A stretch of 64,000 nt of DNA from Desulfuribacillus alkaliarsenatis (GCF_001730225.1 NZ_MIJE01000031.1:1-64000), one strand, 5' to 3'; counted from the first letter of the stretch, positions 16,495 through 26,000 are shown. Translations and numbers: made by a program. Notes: generated by a model from the letters alone, not told the origin.

Positions 16495-17574
16495 ATTACT
16501 GGGAGCGCCTTTTCCTTGTATCAACACCTTAAAGGTGTCTCCCATTCCCCCAGGCATTAGTAATTGCTTAATAGCTGCGTTTTTCTTGAAAAGCGGGTCA
16601 AAGGGGTTAGATGTTGTAATTGCCTGCAGGTATGCCATTATACCACCCTGCATTAAGAATTCCTGCTGATTAAAAAACTGTATTGTGTCTAGTCCTAGGT
16701 GTTCTCCCCAATCAATTAGCTGCGAAAAATTCACATGACTAGTAATGTCTTGCTCTCCTACAAACTGTAACGGATTCTCGTTAACCCGATGCTTGCGATA
16801 ACATAAAAGCGTTCCGCATTTTCTATGAGGAGCATAGAGCTCATCTCGCAAATAACCATAATCGATTGTAAGTAAATAGCCCCTCCGAAGCTCATTGGCA
16901 CATTGTTCAAGCCATTTCTTAGCTTCAAGATTAACCTCTGCTTCCTGACCGCTCGTAAATTGTACCTGCTGTTCCTGAAAATAATCGCATAATTCCTTTG
17001 CTGCAGGTTTATGTAATATTGTAAATTCCTGCTTTAGAGCGTCGTACCCTACAAATTTCTCAAGCAACACATTATCTTCATATCGAACCCAATGGACAGG
17101 AAAAGCATCAATCAACTCATTAGATAGAATGCAGCCTTCAATCGGCTTAGTTAATTCCTCAATAGAATCAAGCCAGGTAACAGGAAAAGAGTCTAATCGT
17201 TGTTTCTGCTCCTGTTGAAAGCTTTTGCTTGCATCAATAATAATGTAATTTAGATTATTTAAGTCGAAGCTACCCTTCGCTAGCTTAGTTATAATTGCTT
17301 CAGCCAACTGCCCTTTACCAGCCCCGAATTCAACGATTTGGAACGGATTAGGGCTTCCTAGTTCTATCCACATTTTGTATATGTAATTTGCTATGACTTC
17401 TCCAAATACTGAGGAAACGTTTGGTGACGTATAAAAGTCGCCGCCCTTACCAGTTTTTTCTGAAGCTCTCTGATAGTAACCCGCCTCTGGATGGTATAGA
17501 CATAGCTCCATAAAATTTCTAAAGGAAATAGCGCCACCTTGCTTCTGTATATGAGCTTTGATTATATCTTCCAC
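16465..17574 (-). CDS. MidA/NDUFAF7-family SAM-dependent methyltransferase
   Basis: The 369-residue protein matches the COG1565 (MidA) family: an N-terminal GGAISFRNFMELCLYHPEAGYYQ signature, a GDFYTSP motif, then the SAM-binding strand FQIVEFGAGKGQLA and the late TIDYGY motif. Eukaryotic relatives methylate an arginine of a respiratory complex I subunit; bacterial substrates are not established. The start is GTG with GAGGTG upstream. Its 3' end overlaps copy A of the small membrane protein gene on the other strand. Confidence 0.88.
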   Translation of the reverse strand: MEDIIKAHIQKQGGAISFRNFMELCLYHPEAGYYQRASEKTGKGGDFYTSPNVSSVFGEVIANYIYKMWIELGSPNPFQIVEFGAGKGQLAEAIITKLAKGSFDLNNLNYIIIDASKSFQQEQKQRLDSFPVTWLDSIEELTKPIEGCILSNELIDAFPVHWVRYEDNVLLEKFVGYDALKQEFTILHKPAAKELCDYFQEQQVQFTSGQEAEVNLEAKKWLEQCANELRRGYLLTIDYGYLRDELYAPHRKCGTLLCYRKHRVNENPLQFVGEQDITSHVNFSQLIDWGEHLGLDTIQFFNQQEFLMQGGIMAYLQAITTSNPFDPLFKKNAAIKQLLMPGGMGDTFKVLIQGKGAPSNLKIDIPYVK

Positions 17575-17701
17575 TCTAACACCTCGAATATAAAATCTTT
17601 AACTAGGCTCTAACCTTAGATGGAGATTACCTCCATCTAAGGTAGAACCTCGTCAAACCATTATACAGTCTGGTGGTAGTTTCTGCAATTATAACTAGTA
17701 A

Positions 17702-17962
17702 TTAATCCCATCCCACCATGCTATCGATACCATACTTTTCGAAGTGGTTACGCAGGTGAAAAATTGTTTTCTCAGGGACATGAAAAACCTCTGCCATCTT
17801 CTCATCATCCATTTGTAGTCGTAGACATTCAATGAAATGATCAAAGTCAACGCCTACTTCTTGAGTTTTTGACTGTAAGCTTTCCTGCCAACCCCAAGGT
17901 GCACCTCTAGTACCATATTTTGTAGAAGTCAAGTGCTCCTGTGCATGTTTGTTATCTGTCAT
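17702..17962 (-). CDS. Small helix-turn-helix-like protein
   Basis: The 86-residue protein starts at an ATG at 17962 (GAAAGGAGGCG upstream), not at the longer upstream frame. The first half has an unusual YGTRGAPWGWQE stretch. The second half is helical and resembles a helix-turn-helix: KMAEVFHVPEKTIFHLRNHFEKYGIDSMVGWD. I do not recognise the family. It is divergent from the two small genes at 18058-18325 with 95 bases between them, so it may regulate them. Confidence 0.7.
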   Translation of the reverse strand: MTDNKHAQEHLTSTKYGTRGAPWGWQESLQSKTQEVGVDFDHFIECLRLQMDDEKMAEVFHVPEKTIFHLRNHFEKYGIDSMVGWD

Positions 17963-18057
17963 ATTTGTCGCCTCCTTTCTCTTAGTATTTTTCACAAAAC
18001 ATTGCCGATACATTCTAAGAATAATTAAGGGAAACATATCTGTAGGAGGTGATAATT

Positions 18058-18222
18058 GTGCTTAATAACAAACAAAAAAAGAACAGCTTAGTACCTGAGG
18101 GGTTAGGCTCTGCCGACCTTGTTAACCTTCATGTGAATGACTCAACTGCAAATGCAGCTGGGAAATCTAAACGGCCAAAAAAAATTCTAGAGGTGAACCA
18201 TAACAGTGGAAACGAATCATAG
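18058..18222 (+). CDS. 54-residue hypothetical protein
   Basis: A GTG start at 18058 is preceded by GTAGGAGGTG at good spacing. The product is basic and hydrophilic with a KSKRPKKILE stretch and no membrane helix. Its stop codon lies inside the start region of the next small gene, in another frame, so the two are coupled. No family recognised. Confidence 0.55.
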   Translation: MLNNKQKKNSLVPEGLGSADLVNLHVNDSTANAAGKSKRPKKILEVNHNSGNES

Positions 18223-18325
18223 TGAAGCAACTGAGATAAAGCCAGCTATCGGCTGGGGAACATGGATTATATTACACATCATTGCCATACCAGCTGTAGT
18301 ATTCATAGGTAGTCTATTTGCTTAA
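18206..18325 (+). CDS. 39-residue single-helix membrane protein, copy B
   Basis: This 39-residue product starts with GTG at 18206 after GAGGTG and overlaps the previous gene by 17 bases in a different frame. After a short polar N-terminus comes KPAIGWGTWIILHIIAIP, one membrane helix, ending FIGSLFA. It is clearly related to copy A at 16399-16494, sharing the IGW-x2-W and H-x-I-x-IP motifs. A long hairpin right after it should end transcription. The function is unknown. Confidence 0.7.
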   Translation: METNHSEATEIKPAIGWGTWIILHIIAIPAVVFIGSLFA

Positions 18326-18331
18326 TAAGGA

Positions 18332-18380
18332 AAGGGAGTATCGCTAACTACTTAATTAAGTAGTTTTGCGATACTCCCTT
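18332..18380. terminator. Long convergent hairpin terminator
   Basis: A 13-base perfect stem (AAGGGAGTATCGC with GCGATACTCCCTT) caps an inner perfect palindrome (AACTACTTAA/TTAAGTAGTT). It lies between two converging genes ending at 18325 and 18384 and probably serves both. Confidence 0.75.
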
Positions 18381-18383
18381 CAA

Positions 18384-18998
18384 TTATTGGTCTGCGTTTT
18401 TAAAAGGATTTTCAAATATCAACAGCACTCCACCATCTATTTCTGGATTATAGACAAATGCCTGTGTGGTAATAGATAGATAATCCGCTTCAAATATTTT
18501 ACTTTCAGCTATAGTTCCAACACTTAGAACGTGCTTCATCTGTCCTTGACTGAAATAAGGCCTTAACCAAATCTTGTTCAATGCCACACCTTCATGGATA
18601 AAGAATCCTGCTGCGTGGTAGGCTGGCTGTTGTAACTCCTTAGAATATAAGTAGTAACGATTTGACCATTGGTCAATTATCAGCTGTAAATCACTTGGTG
18701 CTTCGACCTTTATCGCACCAATCCAAGCTCGATTCTTATAAGGAATATCAGCATGATTATAGATTACTTGTTCTATATTCATGATTTGATGATTTGAAAC
18801 ATCAAAGGCAAAAGGCTGTGTTTCAGCTAGTGTAAGATTTTCGATGAACTCTGCTAAAGTCTTAGGAGTATCATACTCAACTTCAGCATTATTCACTTCT
18901 GGTATTCTCTCTGCACGATCAGTAGCCTGCAGCTCTGCAACAGCAAAATTGGACATTAGTAGTAGGATGACGACAATGAGTAATACATGTTTTTTCAT
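18384..18998 (-). CDS. Secreted hypothetical protein
   Basis: The 204-residue protein has a classical Sec signal peptide (MKKHVLLIVVILLLMSNFAVAELQA, likely cleaved after AVA). The mature part is soluble with no cysteines and no motif I recognise. The ATG at 18998 has GGAGGG eight bases upstream and gives the better signal peptide. It stands alone between a terminator hairpin and a divergent gene. Confidence 0.75.
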   Translation of the reverse strand: MKKHVLLIVVILLLMSNFAVAELQATDRAERIPEVNNAEVEYDTPKTLAEFIENLTLAETQPFAFDVSNHQIMNIEQVIYNHADIPYKNRAWIGAIKVEAPSDLQLIIDQWSNRYYLYSKELQQPAYHAAGFFIHEGVALNKIWLRPYFSQGQMKHVLSVGTIAESKIFEADYLSITTQAFVYNPEIDGGVLLIFENPFKNADQ

Positions 18999-19146
18999 AA
19001 TACATCCCTCCAAATCAGTATTAGTCCTATACTTATTACTATATACTATGTCTATATGTTAAGGCTTATTCTATGTACTTTCCTTAGTCCAAGCAGTTTC
19101 ATTATATATATATTCATGATATACTACGAGGGTGGAGGTGTGCAAC

Positions 19147-19494
19147 TTGGCTCGTTCTAAAATTACTCAAATCCGCTATAAGAGTTTTATGTGGCTTATA
19201 GTTGGTATCGGCTTCTTATATTTATATTTTATCTTCAAAATTGCTAAAGTGTTTGCACTTATTGGTGTAGTTGCTATGTTTTTTAGTATGTTTATGTATT
19301 CTAGGGCTGGCCACTTTGCAACTAAGGCTAGAGAGATTGAGTGTCCAGCATGCGGAAAACTCACTAAAGTTGTATCACGGGCAGATGCTTGCTCATACTG
19401 TAAGGTCGCTTTAATCGATGAAGGTAGAGGCGTTTACAAAGCTGTAAATAACGATAAAAATAAGAAGAAGAAAAAACAAGCTATGTCAACTTAA
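19147..19494 (+). CDS. UPF0295 (YgzB-like) membrane protein with zinc ribbon
   Basis: The product of about 115 residues resembles Bacillus YgzB (UPF0295): an N-terminal ARSKITQIR stretch, two membrane helices at about residues 12-53, then a short cytoplasmic tail with a zinc-ribbon-like pair CPACGKLTKV and CSYCKVAL. The start is taken as TTG at 19147, six bases after GGAGGTG; a GTG at 19132 overlaps that site and is less likely. Function is unknown in the family. It is divergent from the secreted protein gene. Confidence 0.8.
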   Translation: MARSKITQIRYKSFMWLIVGIGFLYLYFIFKIAKVFALIGVVAMFFSMFMYSRAGHFATKAREIECPACGKLTKVVSRADACSYCKVALIDEGRGVYKAVNNDKNKKKKKQAMST

Positions 19495-19545
19495 AACTGA
19501 CTTAGCTTGTTTTGTTATATTGTATTTGTTTTTTGCTTTTTGTTG

Positions 19546-21288
19546 TTAATCTTCTAATACTAGTTCCTTAGGCTGTTTCTCTAAGAATGTTTGTATTGTC
19601 TCCCAAATCTCAGGTAGCTCAAACCCACGTCTCCAAGAAGCTATTCCTGCTAAATCATATTTACGCACGAGCTTTACCCGCTCCTCCATCGATTCAACTG
19701 TCTCCAGCCAAATCCGATAACGGTCATTGCCATCAAAATACTCTGCGTAATACTGCATGGCCTTATCATCAAAGGTAACTGTGGCATTATTCTCTTCAAT
19801 AATATTCCATGCAAGCTGCATAGATACAGCCCTTGAACTGACTTTAATAGAACCAACTGCCTGCGCTTCTTCCTTCCATACCCTTGTATAGAAAGGCACT
19901 CCAAGGATTAATTTATCCTTCGGAACCTGCTGTAAGACTCCCTGTAATCCTCGTTCCACCCACGGCAGAGATGCTACAGAGCCAGCAACTGGACTTGAGC
20001 CCCAGTGTTCGTCATAGGTCATAACCATTACATAGTCAACAGTATCTGCATAGGCCACTCGATCATAAACCATTGACCAATTAGGACTTGAGGATAGAAT
20101 TGTTACATCTATTGACACAACCAGTCCCTGTTCACGAAGGTATGGGGTTAGCTCCCGTACATATTGTGTCAGATAGTCCTTATCTTCATAGTAAACATTT
20201 TCGAAGTCGATATTTATTCCATCTAATTTATATAATTCTGCGTAGCCTAATAATTGGCGAATCGAGCGTTTCCTCGCCTCTGGATTTCGCAAAAACTCCC
20301 CTGTTAAGTCAGGGTCAAATTGATTATCATATAAAGCCCAAACATGTATACCTTGATCATGTGCCCAATCAACATAGTCAATTGACGCCTTTGAACCACT
20401 TACGTTTCCATCTGCGTCTTTAAGATAAAACCAGGTTGGAGAAATTACATTTACCCCTGGCATCAATGGTATGTCAGCTGGATTTGGTGTAGCCCTGTGA
20501 ACATGCTCCCAGGTAAGATTAATCTTTCCGCCAAGGGGCTTCCAAGGAACGTGTCGAGCTTCTTCAGCCGCTTTATGCATCTGAATTCCTGCCAGTTGTA
20601 TGTCTGATTTATTAACAAAGCCAAATATTCCTTCTCTGGTCTGCACTTGATACCAATTTCCCTTTTGTCCAATGATATCTACTTCTGCGTTGGTATTAAG
20701 TCTAGCTACGATTGGCTCTTTAATATGTGCATCTAGTCGTACAAGTGCTTCTTCTACGTTAACTCTACCCTTTTGCACAGGAATTCCAATTGATTCTATA
20801 ATAAGGGTATTCGTTGACTCCACATATCTTGGCTTAATGCTGTAATAGCTTGCAAAAAACTCTAGTGGCAGATAAGGAGTTTCTTCTATCAATCTTACTG
20901 GAACTTCTAAGTCAACAGGCTCACTATTGAAAAAAGCCGTTAGCTGCTCTGTCTTTAGCTCGATTACCTGTGTCTCTGTTGTCATAATTAATAGCTGATT
21001 ACCTTCATCCCAATGCAAGTATGGGTCAAATAACTCCTTCATTATTGTATAAGACAAGTACGGCGTACCATCTATAATCTGTACGTCAATCTCTTCAAGC
21101 TTCTCATGGTCAAATATTGTTGTAACTTCGTCTAGGGAGTATACTCTAATTTCTTCGTAATTGGGTACTAAGTAAACCCAAGCAAACACTCCAAACGTTA
21201 TGAAGCTAGTAATTAGCAGCATAGTTATGATTATGTGCCAAGGTAAAGATTGCTTATGTGTCTTACGTTGCAAAGGTGTTGTTTCCAT
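19546..21288 (-). CDS. GH18-family cell-wall glycosidase with SH3 and copper-amine-oxidase-like domains
   Basis: The protein of about 580 residues has a membrane anchor (about residues 18-40), a region resembling copper amine oxidase N-terminal repeats (GTPYLSYTIMKELF, ETPYLPLEFFASYY), a bacterial SH3 domain around residues 195-235 and a C-terminal glycoside hydrolase 18 domain. The catalytic motif reads LDGINIDFEN, with the catalytic Glu as in the YaaH/SleL branch. That branch includes spore cortex or peptidoglycan N-acetylglucosaminidases. The ATG at 21288 follows GGGAGACGGG. The protein is expected outside the membrane, acting on peptidoglycan, and supports a spore-forming host. Confidence 0.88.
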   Translation of the reverse strand: METTPLQRKTHKQSLPWHIIITMLLITSFITFGVFAWVYLVPNYEEIRVYSLDEVTTIFDHEKLEEIDVQIIDGTPYLSYTIMKELFDPYLHWDEGNQLLIMTTETQVIELKTEQLTAFFNSEPVDLEVPVRLIEETPYLPLEFFASYYSIKPRYVESTNTLIIESIGIPVQKGRVNVEEALVRLDAHIKEPIVARLNTNAEVDIIGQKGNWYQVQTREGIFGFVNKSDIQLAGIQMHKAAEEARHVPWKPLGGKINLTWEHVHRATPNPADIPLMPGVNVISPTWFYLKDADGNVSGSKASIDYVDWAHDQGIHVWALYDNQFDPDLTGEFLRNPEARKRSIRQLLGYAELYKLDGINIDFENVYYEDKDYLTQYVRELTPYLREQGLVVSIDVTILSSSPNWSMVYDRVAYADTVDYVMVMTYDEHWGSSPVAGSVASLPWVERGLQGVLQQVPKDKLILGVPFYTRVWKEEAQAVGSIKVSSRAVSMQLAWNIIEENNATVTFDDKAMQYYAEYFDGNDRYRIWLETVESMEERVKLVRKYDLAGIASWRRGFELPEIWETIQTFLEKQPKELVLED

Positions 21289-21405
21289 TCCCGTCTCCCT
21301 TTCTTTGAATGGCATCTATTTCATTATCACACAGAATCACAAAAAAAGCACCAATAAGGTGCTTGTAAAACTAGTATAAAATGACAATTAGCATTCTATT
21401 GTTAT

Positions 21406-23526
21406 CTATTCTTCATCATACATATCATCTGCGACTTTCGTCCGGACTTTATAATAAAATGATCCCTGGCGTTGGGCAATTTCTTTTGCTTGTTGGTAAA
21501 GGTACAACTGACAGCTAAATGGCTCAACTGAGCTTAACTTAGCATAACTACCATCTTTATTAAGAATTCTAGCCTTTACATTGTCTTTTAGGTTCGCATC
21601 TAATATATCTTTAATACGCTCCTTAAGATTTTCTTGTAGGATAGGAAACATTGTCTCAACTCTACGACTTAGGTTCCTTGTCATCCAATCAGCGCTTGAT
21701 AAATAGATAATTTCGTCTCCAGCATTAGCAAAATAATATATTCTACTATGTTCAAGGAATCTTCCTACTATGCTTCGCACTGTGATATTATCACTTAGGC
21801 CTTCTATGCCAGGGCGTAGACAACAGATGCCACGGATTATTAAGTCTATTTTCACACCTGCCATTGATGCTTTAAACAACGCCTGTATAATATCCTTATC
21901 TGTTAGTGAGTTCATCTTAGCAATAATACGGCCAGTTTTACCTGCTTTAACATGCTCAATTTCCTGTTCTATTAATTCGATGAATTTATCACGCATACCT
22001 AAGGGAGCTGCGTATATTTTTCTCCAGACTGGTGTTTTCATGTATCCAGATAAGTGATTGAAGATTGCCGAAGCATCAATACCTAAGTCATCATTTGCTG
22101 TAAACATCCCAATGTCTGTATATAGCTTCGCTGTTGATTCATTGTAATTCCCTGTACCCATATGCACATAGCGTTTGATCATATTTTTCTCTTGCCTAAC
22201 GACAAGTAGGAGCTTACAGTGGATTTTGTAGCCTACGAGCCCATAGATAACATGGCAGCCTGCTTCTTCAAGCTTTCTAGCCCAGACGATATTGTTCTCT
22301 TCATCAAAGCGCGCCTTAAGCTCTACTACAACAGTAACCTGTTTACCGTTTTCTGCCGCCCGCATTAGGTACTTAATAATCGGCGAGTTGCCGCTAACTC
22401 GATAGAGCGTTTGTTTAACTGCTAAGACATTCGGGTCTTCTGCTGCTTGTTTTAGCATAAGAATCACTGGTTCAAAGGATTCATATGGATGGTGGACGAG
22501 AATATCTTTTTTGGCAATCGCTTCAAAGATATTCGTCTCTCCCATGAAATCCTGGGGTGGCTGTGGTGGCATCGCTTCATGAAGCAACTCATCATAGCCT
22601 TCTATATTAGAAAACTTCATCAAAAATGATAAATCCAATGGTCCTTCAGCTTTATAGATATCTTTATGGTGTATATTTAATGATTGTCGCAAAAACTCTT
22701 CTATCGTTGGGTCACAATCATGTTGGACCTCTAGACGAACAGTGGCACCACGACTGCGCTTCTTTACTTCCTTCTCTATCTCTTCTAGTAAATCACTGGC
22801 AGCTTCTTCATCAAGGATAATGTCAGCATTCCTTGTTATTCGAAATGGCGAAACAGAGATAATGCGATTACCTGAAAACAGCACGTCTACAAATTGTTTG
22901 ATTACATCCTCTAAAAGGATAAATTTCGATTCATCCTCGTTATCCCAAGGTAATTCAACAAAGCGCGGAAGAACAGATGGAACCTGAACAACGGCAAATA
23001 GTGTTTTGTGATTGTTCTTACTTGCTTCAGCTTCGAGTAGGACTGCAAGGTTAAGAGATTTATTCAGTAGTAATGGAAATGGACGACAAGCATCTACTGC
23101 TAAAGGTGTCAATGTAGGGTAAATGTTATTATAGAAATACTCATTTATAAAGCATTTTTGCTTATCGTTTAACTCCTGCGCTGACAGTATAGAAATCCCT
23201 TCAGCATCTAACGTAGGTAAAATTTGCTCGTTCCAAATTTGATACTGAGAGGTTACAAAATTATGGGCTTCATTGTTAATCACCTTAATCTGCTGTCTTG
23301 GTGACATCATTGTCTTATTCTCAGGGACGGAAAGCCCTGCCTTTAACTGATCTTTAAGATGGGCAACGCGCACCATGAAAAATTCATCAAAGTTTGATGC
23401 ACTAATTGCTAAGAATTTGACCCTTTCTAAGATTGGGTTTGTCTCGTCCTCAGCTTCACTTAATACCCTTCGATTAAATGCAATCCAGCTTATTTCTCTG
23501 TTTATATAATATTCTGTGTTTTCCAT
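21406..23526 (-). CDS. ppk1: Polyphosphate kinase 1
   Basis: PPK1 reversibly polymerises the gamma-phosphate of ATP into polyphosphate. The 706-residue protein has the full four-domain layout: NREISWIAFNRRVLSEA at the N-terminus, the ATP-binding region VKQTLYRVSGNSPIIKYL, the autophosphorylated histidine region (VIYGLVGYKIHCKLLLV) and a second HKD-like block near MGTGNYNESTAKLYTD. The ATG start follows GGGGTGAGAG. It is followed 61 bases upstream on the map by ppx in the same direction, giving a polyphosphate synthesis and breakdown pair. Confidence 0.97.
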   Translation of the reverse strand: MENTEYYINREISWIAFNRRVLSEAEDETNPILERVKFLAISASNFDEFFMVRVAHLKDQLKAGLSVPENKTMMSPRQQIKVINNEAHNFVTSQYQIWNEQILPTLDAEGISILSAQELNDKQKCFINEYFYNNIYPTLTPLAVDACRPFPLLLNKSLNLAVLLEAEASKNNHKTLFAVVQVPSVLPRFVELPWDNEDESKFILLEDVIKQFVDVLFSGNRIISVSPFRITRNADIILDEEAASDLLEEIEKEVKKRSRGATVRLEVQHDCDPTIEEFLRQSLNIHHKDIYKAEGPLDLSFLMKFSNIEGYDELLHEAMPPQPPQDFMGETNIFEAIAKKDILVHHPYESFEPVILMLKQAAEDPNVLAVKQTLYRVSGNSPIIKYLMRAAENGKQVTVVVELKARFDEENNIVWARKLEEAGCHVIYGLVGYKIHCKLLLVVRQEKNMIKRYVHMGTGNYNESTAKLYTDIGMFTANDDLGIDASAIFNHLSGYMKTPVWRKIYAAPLGMRDKFIELIEQEIEHVKAGKTGRIIAKMNSLTDKDIIQALFKASMAGVKIDLIIRGICCLRPGIEGLSDNITVRSIVGRFLEHSRIYYFANAGDEIIYLSSADWMTRNLSRRVETMFPILQENLKERIKDILDANLKDNVKARILNKDGSYAKLSSVEPFSCQLYLYQQAKEIAQRQGSFYYKVRTKVADDMYDEE

Positions 23527-23587
23527 AATCTCTCACCCCATTCTATTTAATTTCAGTTGATAATTTATTTGATTTGCCCGTGTATGC

Positions 23588-25117
23588 TTATTTTTTTAAG
23601 GCTTTTACTTCAAATAAGTGCCCAAAATGTTTTCTAAAATGCTTTATGTACTCATTCGCTAAGTCGATTTCAATAGAGCGCTTCTTCTTAACAAGACATT
23701 CAACGGTCACTTTCTTGCCGTCATATTTAACAGTAACACCCTCTACCTGTTTACTAGCTGTTCGATCTAAACTGCGTGTGAATTGCAACAATACACCAAG
23801 CTGTTTAATTAGCTGCTCGTCCTGTTCATTGAGTATATCGTCAAACCGATGTACTCTGCTGCGTAAAATTTTGGCTTTTTTGTAGGATGCTATAAGTGCT
23901 ACAATCAGTCGCTCCCGATGTGAAAGACCAGGTAAATTGACGTTACTTAGCAGATAGAATGTATGATTAGCCGTATTATAGACATTGATTGTCCGACCTA
24001 TGTCATGTAAGAACGCAGCTACCGCTAATAGCCTTGCCTCTTTTTCCGTATATGGTAGAATTTTTGCCTGCATAAGCTGTCTGAATAGCTCTACAGATAG
24101 GTGCATAACATGCTCAGCATGCTTAGTATTGATTTTGTAATAATGGGCAAATCTCTTAATGTGCATACTGACGATATCTTCATCAAGATCTTGTTCTACC
24201 TCTTGCTTGAGGATTTCTAAACAAATTCCATCTCTGATACCCTGTGTGCTTATATAAAACTCATCTACATCAATATAATTCATAACAGCGGTATACATAG
24301 CTACTCCACCAAGGATGATATCTTCTCGGCCTGATGAGAGCCCTTGAATCTGTGACCTACTACTTAATGGTGTTCGCCTCAATAGGTGAAAAATGTGTTC
24401 AACGTCATATGTATCCATTTTGTAATTATGGATGCTGTTAAATGAATAGCGGGTTTTATACTGATGGATGCTTGCAATGGTTCGAGCTGTCCCCCCTAGC
24501 CCGACAACTGGACATCTCTTGTTTTTTAACCACGGAATTTGTTTCAAAGTAGCTTTTATCTCATTATAAAAGCATTTCAAATCATCCTTATTGAGAACTT
24601 CTTGTTGTTTAAAAAATGTTTCCATGATATTGACAGCCCCGTATGGGAGACTGATGGAGTGAACTAAGTTTCGCTCCTTCATATATGTAATCTCCGTGCT
24701 ACCTCCACCTATGTCAACGATAAATGCTTCTTCAATGTCCATACTAGATCGAACTGCTAAGTAGCCATAGCGAGCCTCTTCTTCACCTGAAAGAACCTCA
24801 AACTGAATGTCAGTTTGTCTGAAAATCTCAAAAATCACTTCATCACGGTTTTGTGCCTGTCGCAATGCTGCCGTAGTTACACCCTTAATATATTGTACGT
24901 CTCTAGCATCACATAGTTGCTTATACTGCTTCAAACATTGTATTGCTAATTCAACTCCAACATCTGTAATTCTTCCATGTTCATCAAGATGCCCACTAAG
25001 ACGAATAGATCGCTTTAAATCATCCACCTTGTATATAGCCCCTTGAGTATTAATATAATATATTACTAATCTTACTGAGTTCGAACCCATATCTATAATT
25101 GCAATATGTTTTTCCAT
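23588..25117 (-). CDS. ppx: Exopolyphosphatase, Ppx/GppA family with C-terminal HD domain
   Basis: Ppx removes terminal phosphates from polyphosphate. Residues 1-300 (from MEKHIAIIDMGSNSVRLVIY) form the actin-like Ppx/GppA fold with EEARYGYLAV, FIVDIGGGSTEITYM and GLGGTARTIASI. Residues from about 310 form an HD-type domain (FLHDIGRTINVYNTANHTFYLL). The 509-residue length is typical of the long form. The ATG at 25117 is preferred because an upstream ATG abuts the ribosome binding site. It precedes ppk1 in the transcript. Confidence 0.94.
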   Translation of the reverse strand: MEKHIAIIDMGSNSVRLVIYYINTQGAIYKVDDLKRSIRLSGHLDEHGRITDVGVELAIQCLKQYKQLCDARDVQYIKGVTTAALRQAQNRDEVIFEIFRQTDIQFEVLSGEEEARYGYLAVRSSMDIEEAFIVDIGGGSTEITYMKERNLVHSISLPYGAVNIMETFFKQQEVLNKDDLKCFYNEIKATLKQIPWLKNKRCPVVGLGGTARTIASIHQYKTRYSFNSIHNYKMDTYDVEHIFHLLRRTPLSSRSQIQGLSSGREDIILGGVAMYTAVMNYIDVDEFYISTQGIRDGICLEILKQEVEQDLDEDIVSMHIKRFAHYYKINTKHAEHVMHLSVELFRQLMQAKILPYTEKEARLLAVAAFLHDIGRTINVYNTANHTFYLLSNVNLPGLSHRERLIVALIASYKKAKILRSRVHRFDDILNEQDEQLIKQLGVLLQFTRSLDRTASKQVEGVTVKYDGKKVTVECLVKKKRSIEIDLANEYIKHFRKHFGHLFEVKALKK

Positions 25118-25221
25118 AATTATGACCATCTTCCTTCGAATAATTATAATTTAGACAATTTGTCTCATAGGATTTTTTGTCGAAATATGTTAAAGTTGTT
25201 CACTGACAGGAGGTTCTGTTT

Positions 25222-25368
25222 ATGATTGAAATAGTGTATATAATAATGGCATTTATAGTAGGACACTTTATCGGCTCTAAGGGCTGGCGACGATTCATGA
25301 CAACTTCCCGCAAAAAGCAGCCTCGTACGTTCGTAACAGCTAAAGAACGGGAAATGCTACTAAAATAG
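25222..25368 (+). CDS. 48-residue membrane-anchored hypothetical protein
   Basis: The gene has AGGAGG eight bases before an ATG. The product has one N-terminal helix (IVYIIMAFIVGHFIG) and a basic cytoplasmic-looking tail (SKGWRRFMTTSRKKQPR). The last nine bases overlap the end of nth on the other strand. It is divergent from ppx. No family is recognised. Confidence 0.55.
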   Translation: MIEIVYIIMAFIVGHFIGSKGWRRFMTTSRKKQPRTFVTAKEREMLLK

Positions 25369-25995
25369 TAGTGCGCTTTGACATAAATCAGCTAATTGAC
25401 ATTGACTGCAGTTTGGCTTGCGTGCATAACATATACGTCTACCATGAAATATTAATTGATGATGTGCCTGTGACCATCGTCCCTTTGGGATGATGGTCAT
25501 TAATTGTTGTTCTGTTTCTAATACGTTGTCACTTGCTGCTAGCCCAAGTCGATTACTAACACGAAACACATGTGTATCTACAGCTATGGCTGGTACACCA
25601 AAGGCATTACTAAGCACTACATTGGCTGTCTTCCTACCGACCCCTGGTAGCTTTTCTAGGGCTATGCGCTCACTTGGCACTTCCCCATTATGCTCTTCCA
25701 CTAATATGTGGGCCGTCTTTTTGATTGCTTTACTCTTGTTTTTATATAAACCTAGTCCATATATATCCTCTGCGATTTCTTCTGCTTCTACTCTTGTATA
25801 ATCTGCTGGCGATTTATATTTTACAAATAATGATTTCGTGACTTCGTTCACCCGTTGATCTGTGCATTGTGCAGATAAAATCGTAGCTATTAGTAATTCA
25901 AAGGCATTAGTATGCTCTAACTCACATTTAGCATCAGGATACATTTGCTCCAATTTGTCTAAGATTTTTAGTACTTGTGCCTGCTTTTTTGTCAT
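25360..25995 (-). CDS. nth: Endonuclease III
   Basis: Endonuclease III is a DNA glycosylase/AP lyase that removes oxidised pyrimidines. The 211-residue protein has the helix-hairpin-helix LEKLPGVGRKTANVVLSNAFG followed by the catalytic Asp region (AIAVDTHVFRVSNRLGLA), and the C-terminal [4Fe-4S] motif C-x6-C-x2-C-x5-C (CYARKPNCSQCQLADLC). The ATG start follows GGGGGTAG. It is transcribed with the glycosyltransferase gene five bases before it. Confidence 0.96.
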   Translation of the reverse strand: MTKKQAQVLKILDKLEQMYPDAKCELEHTNAFELLIATILSAQCTDQRVNEVTKSLFVKYKSPADYTRVEAEEIAEDIYGLGLYKNKSKAIKKTAHILVEEHNGEVPSERIALEKLPGVGRKTANVVLSNAFGVPAIAVDTHVFRVSNRLGLAASDNVLETEQQLMTIIPKGRWSQAHHQLIFHGRRICYARKPNCSQCQLADLCQSALLF

Positions 25996-26000
25996 TAGAG

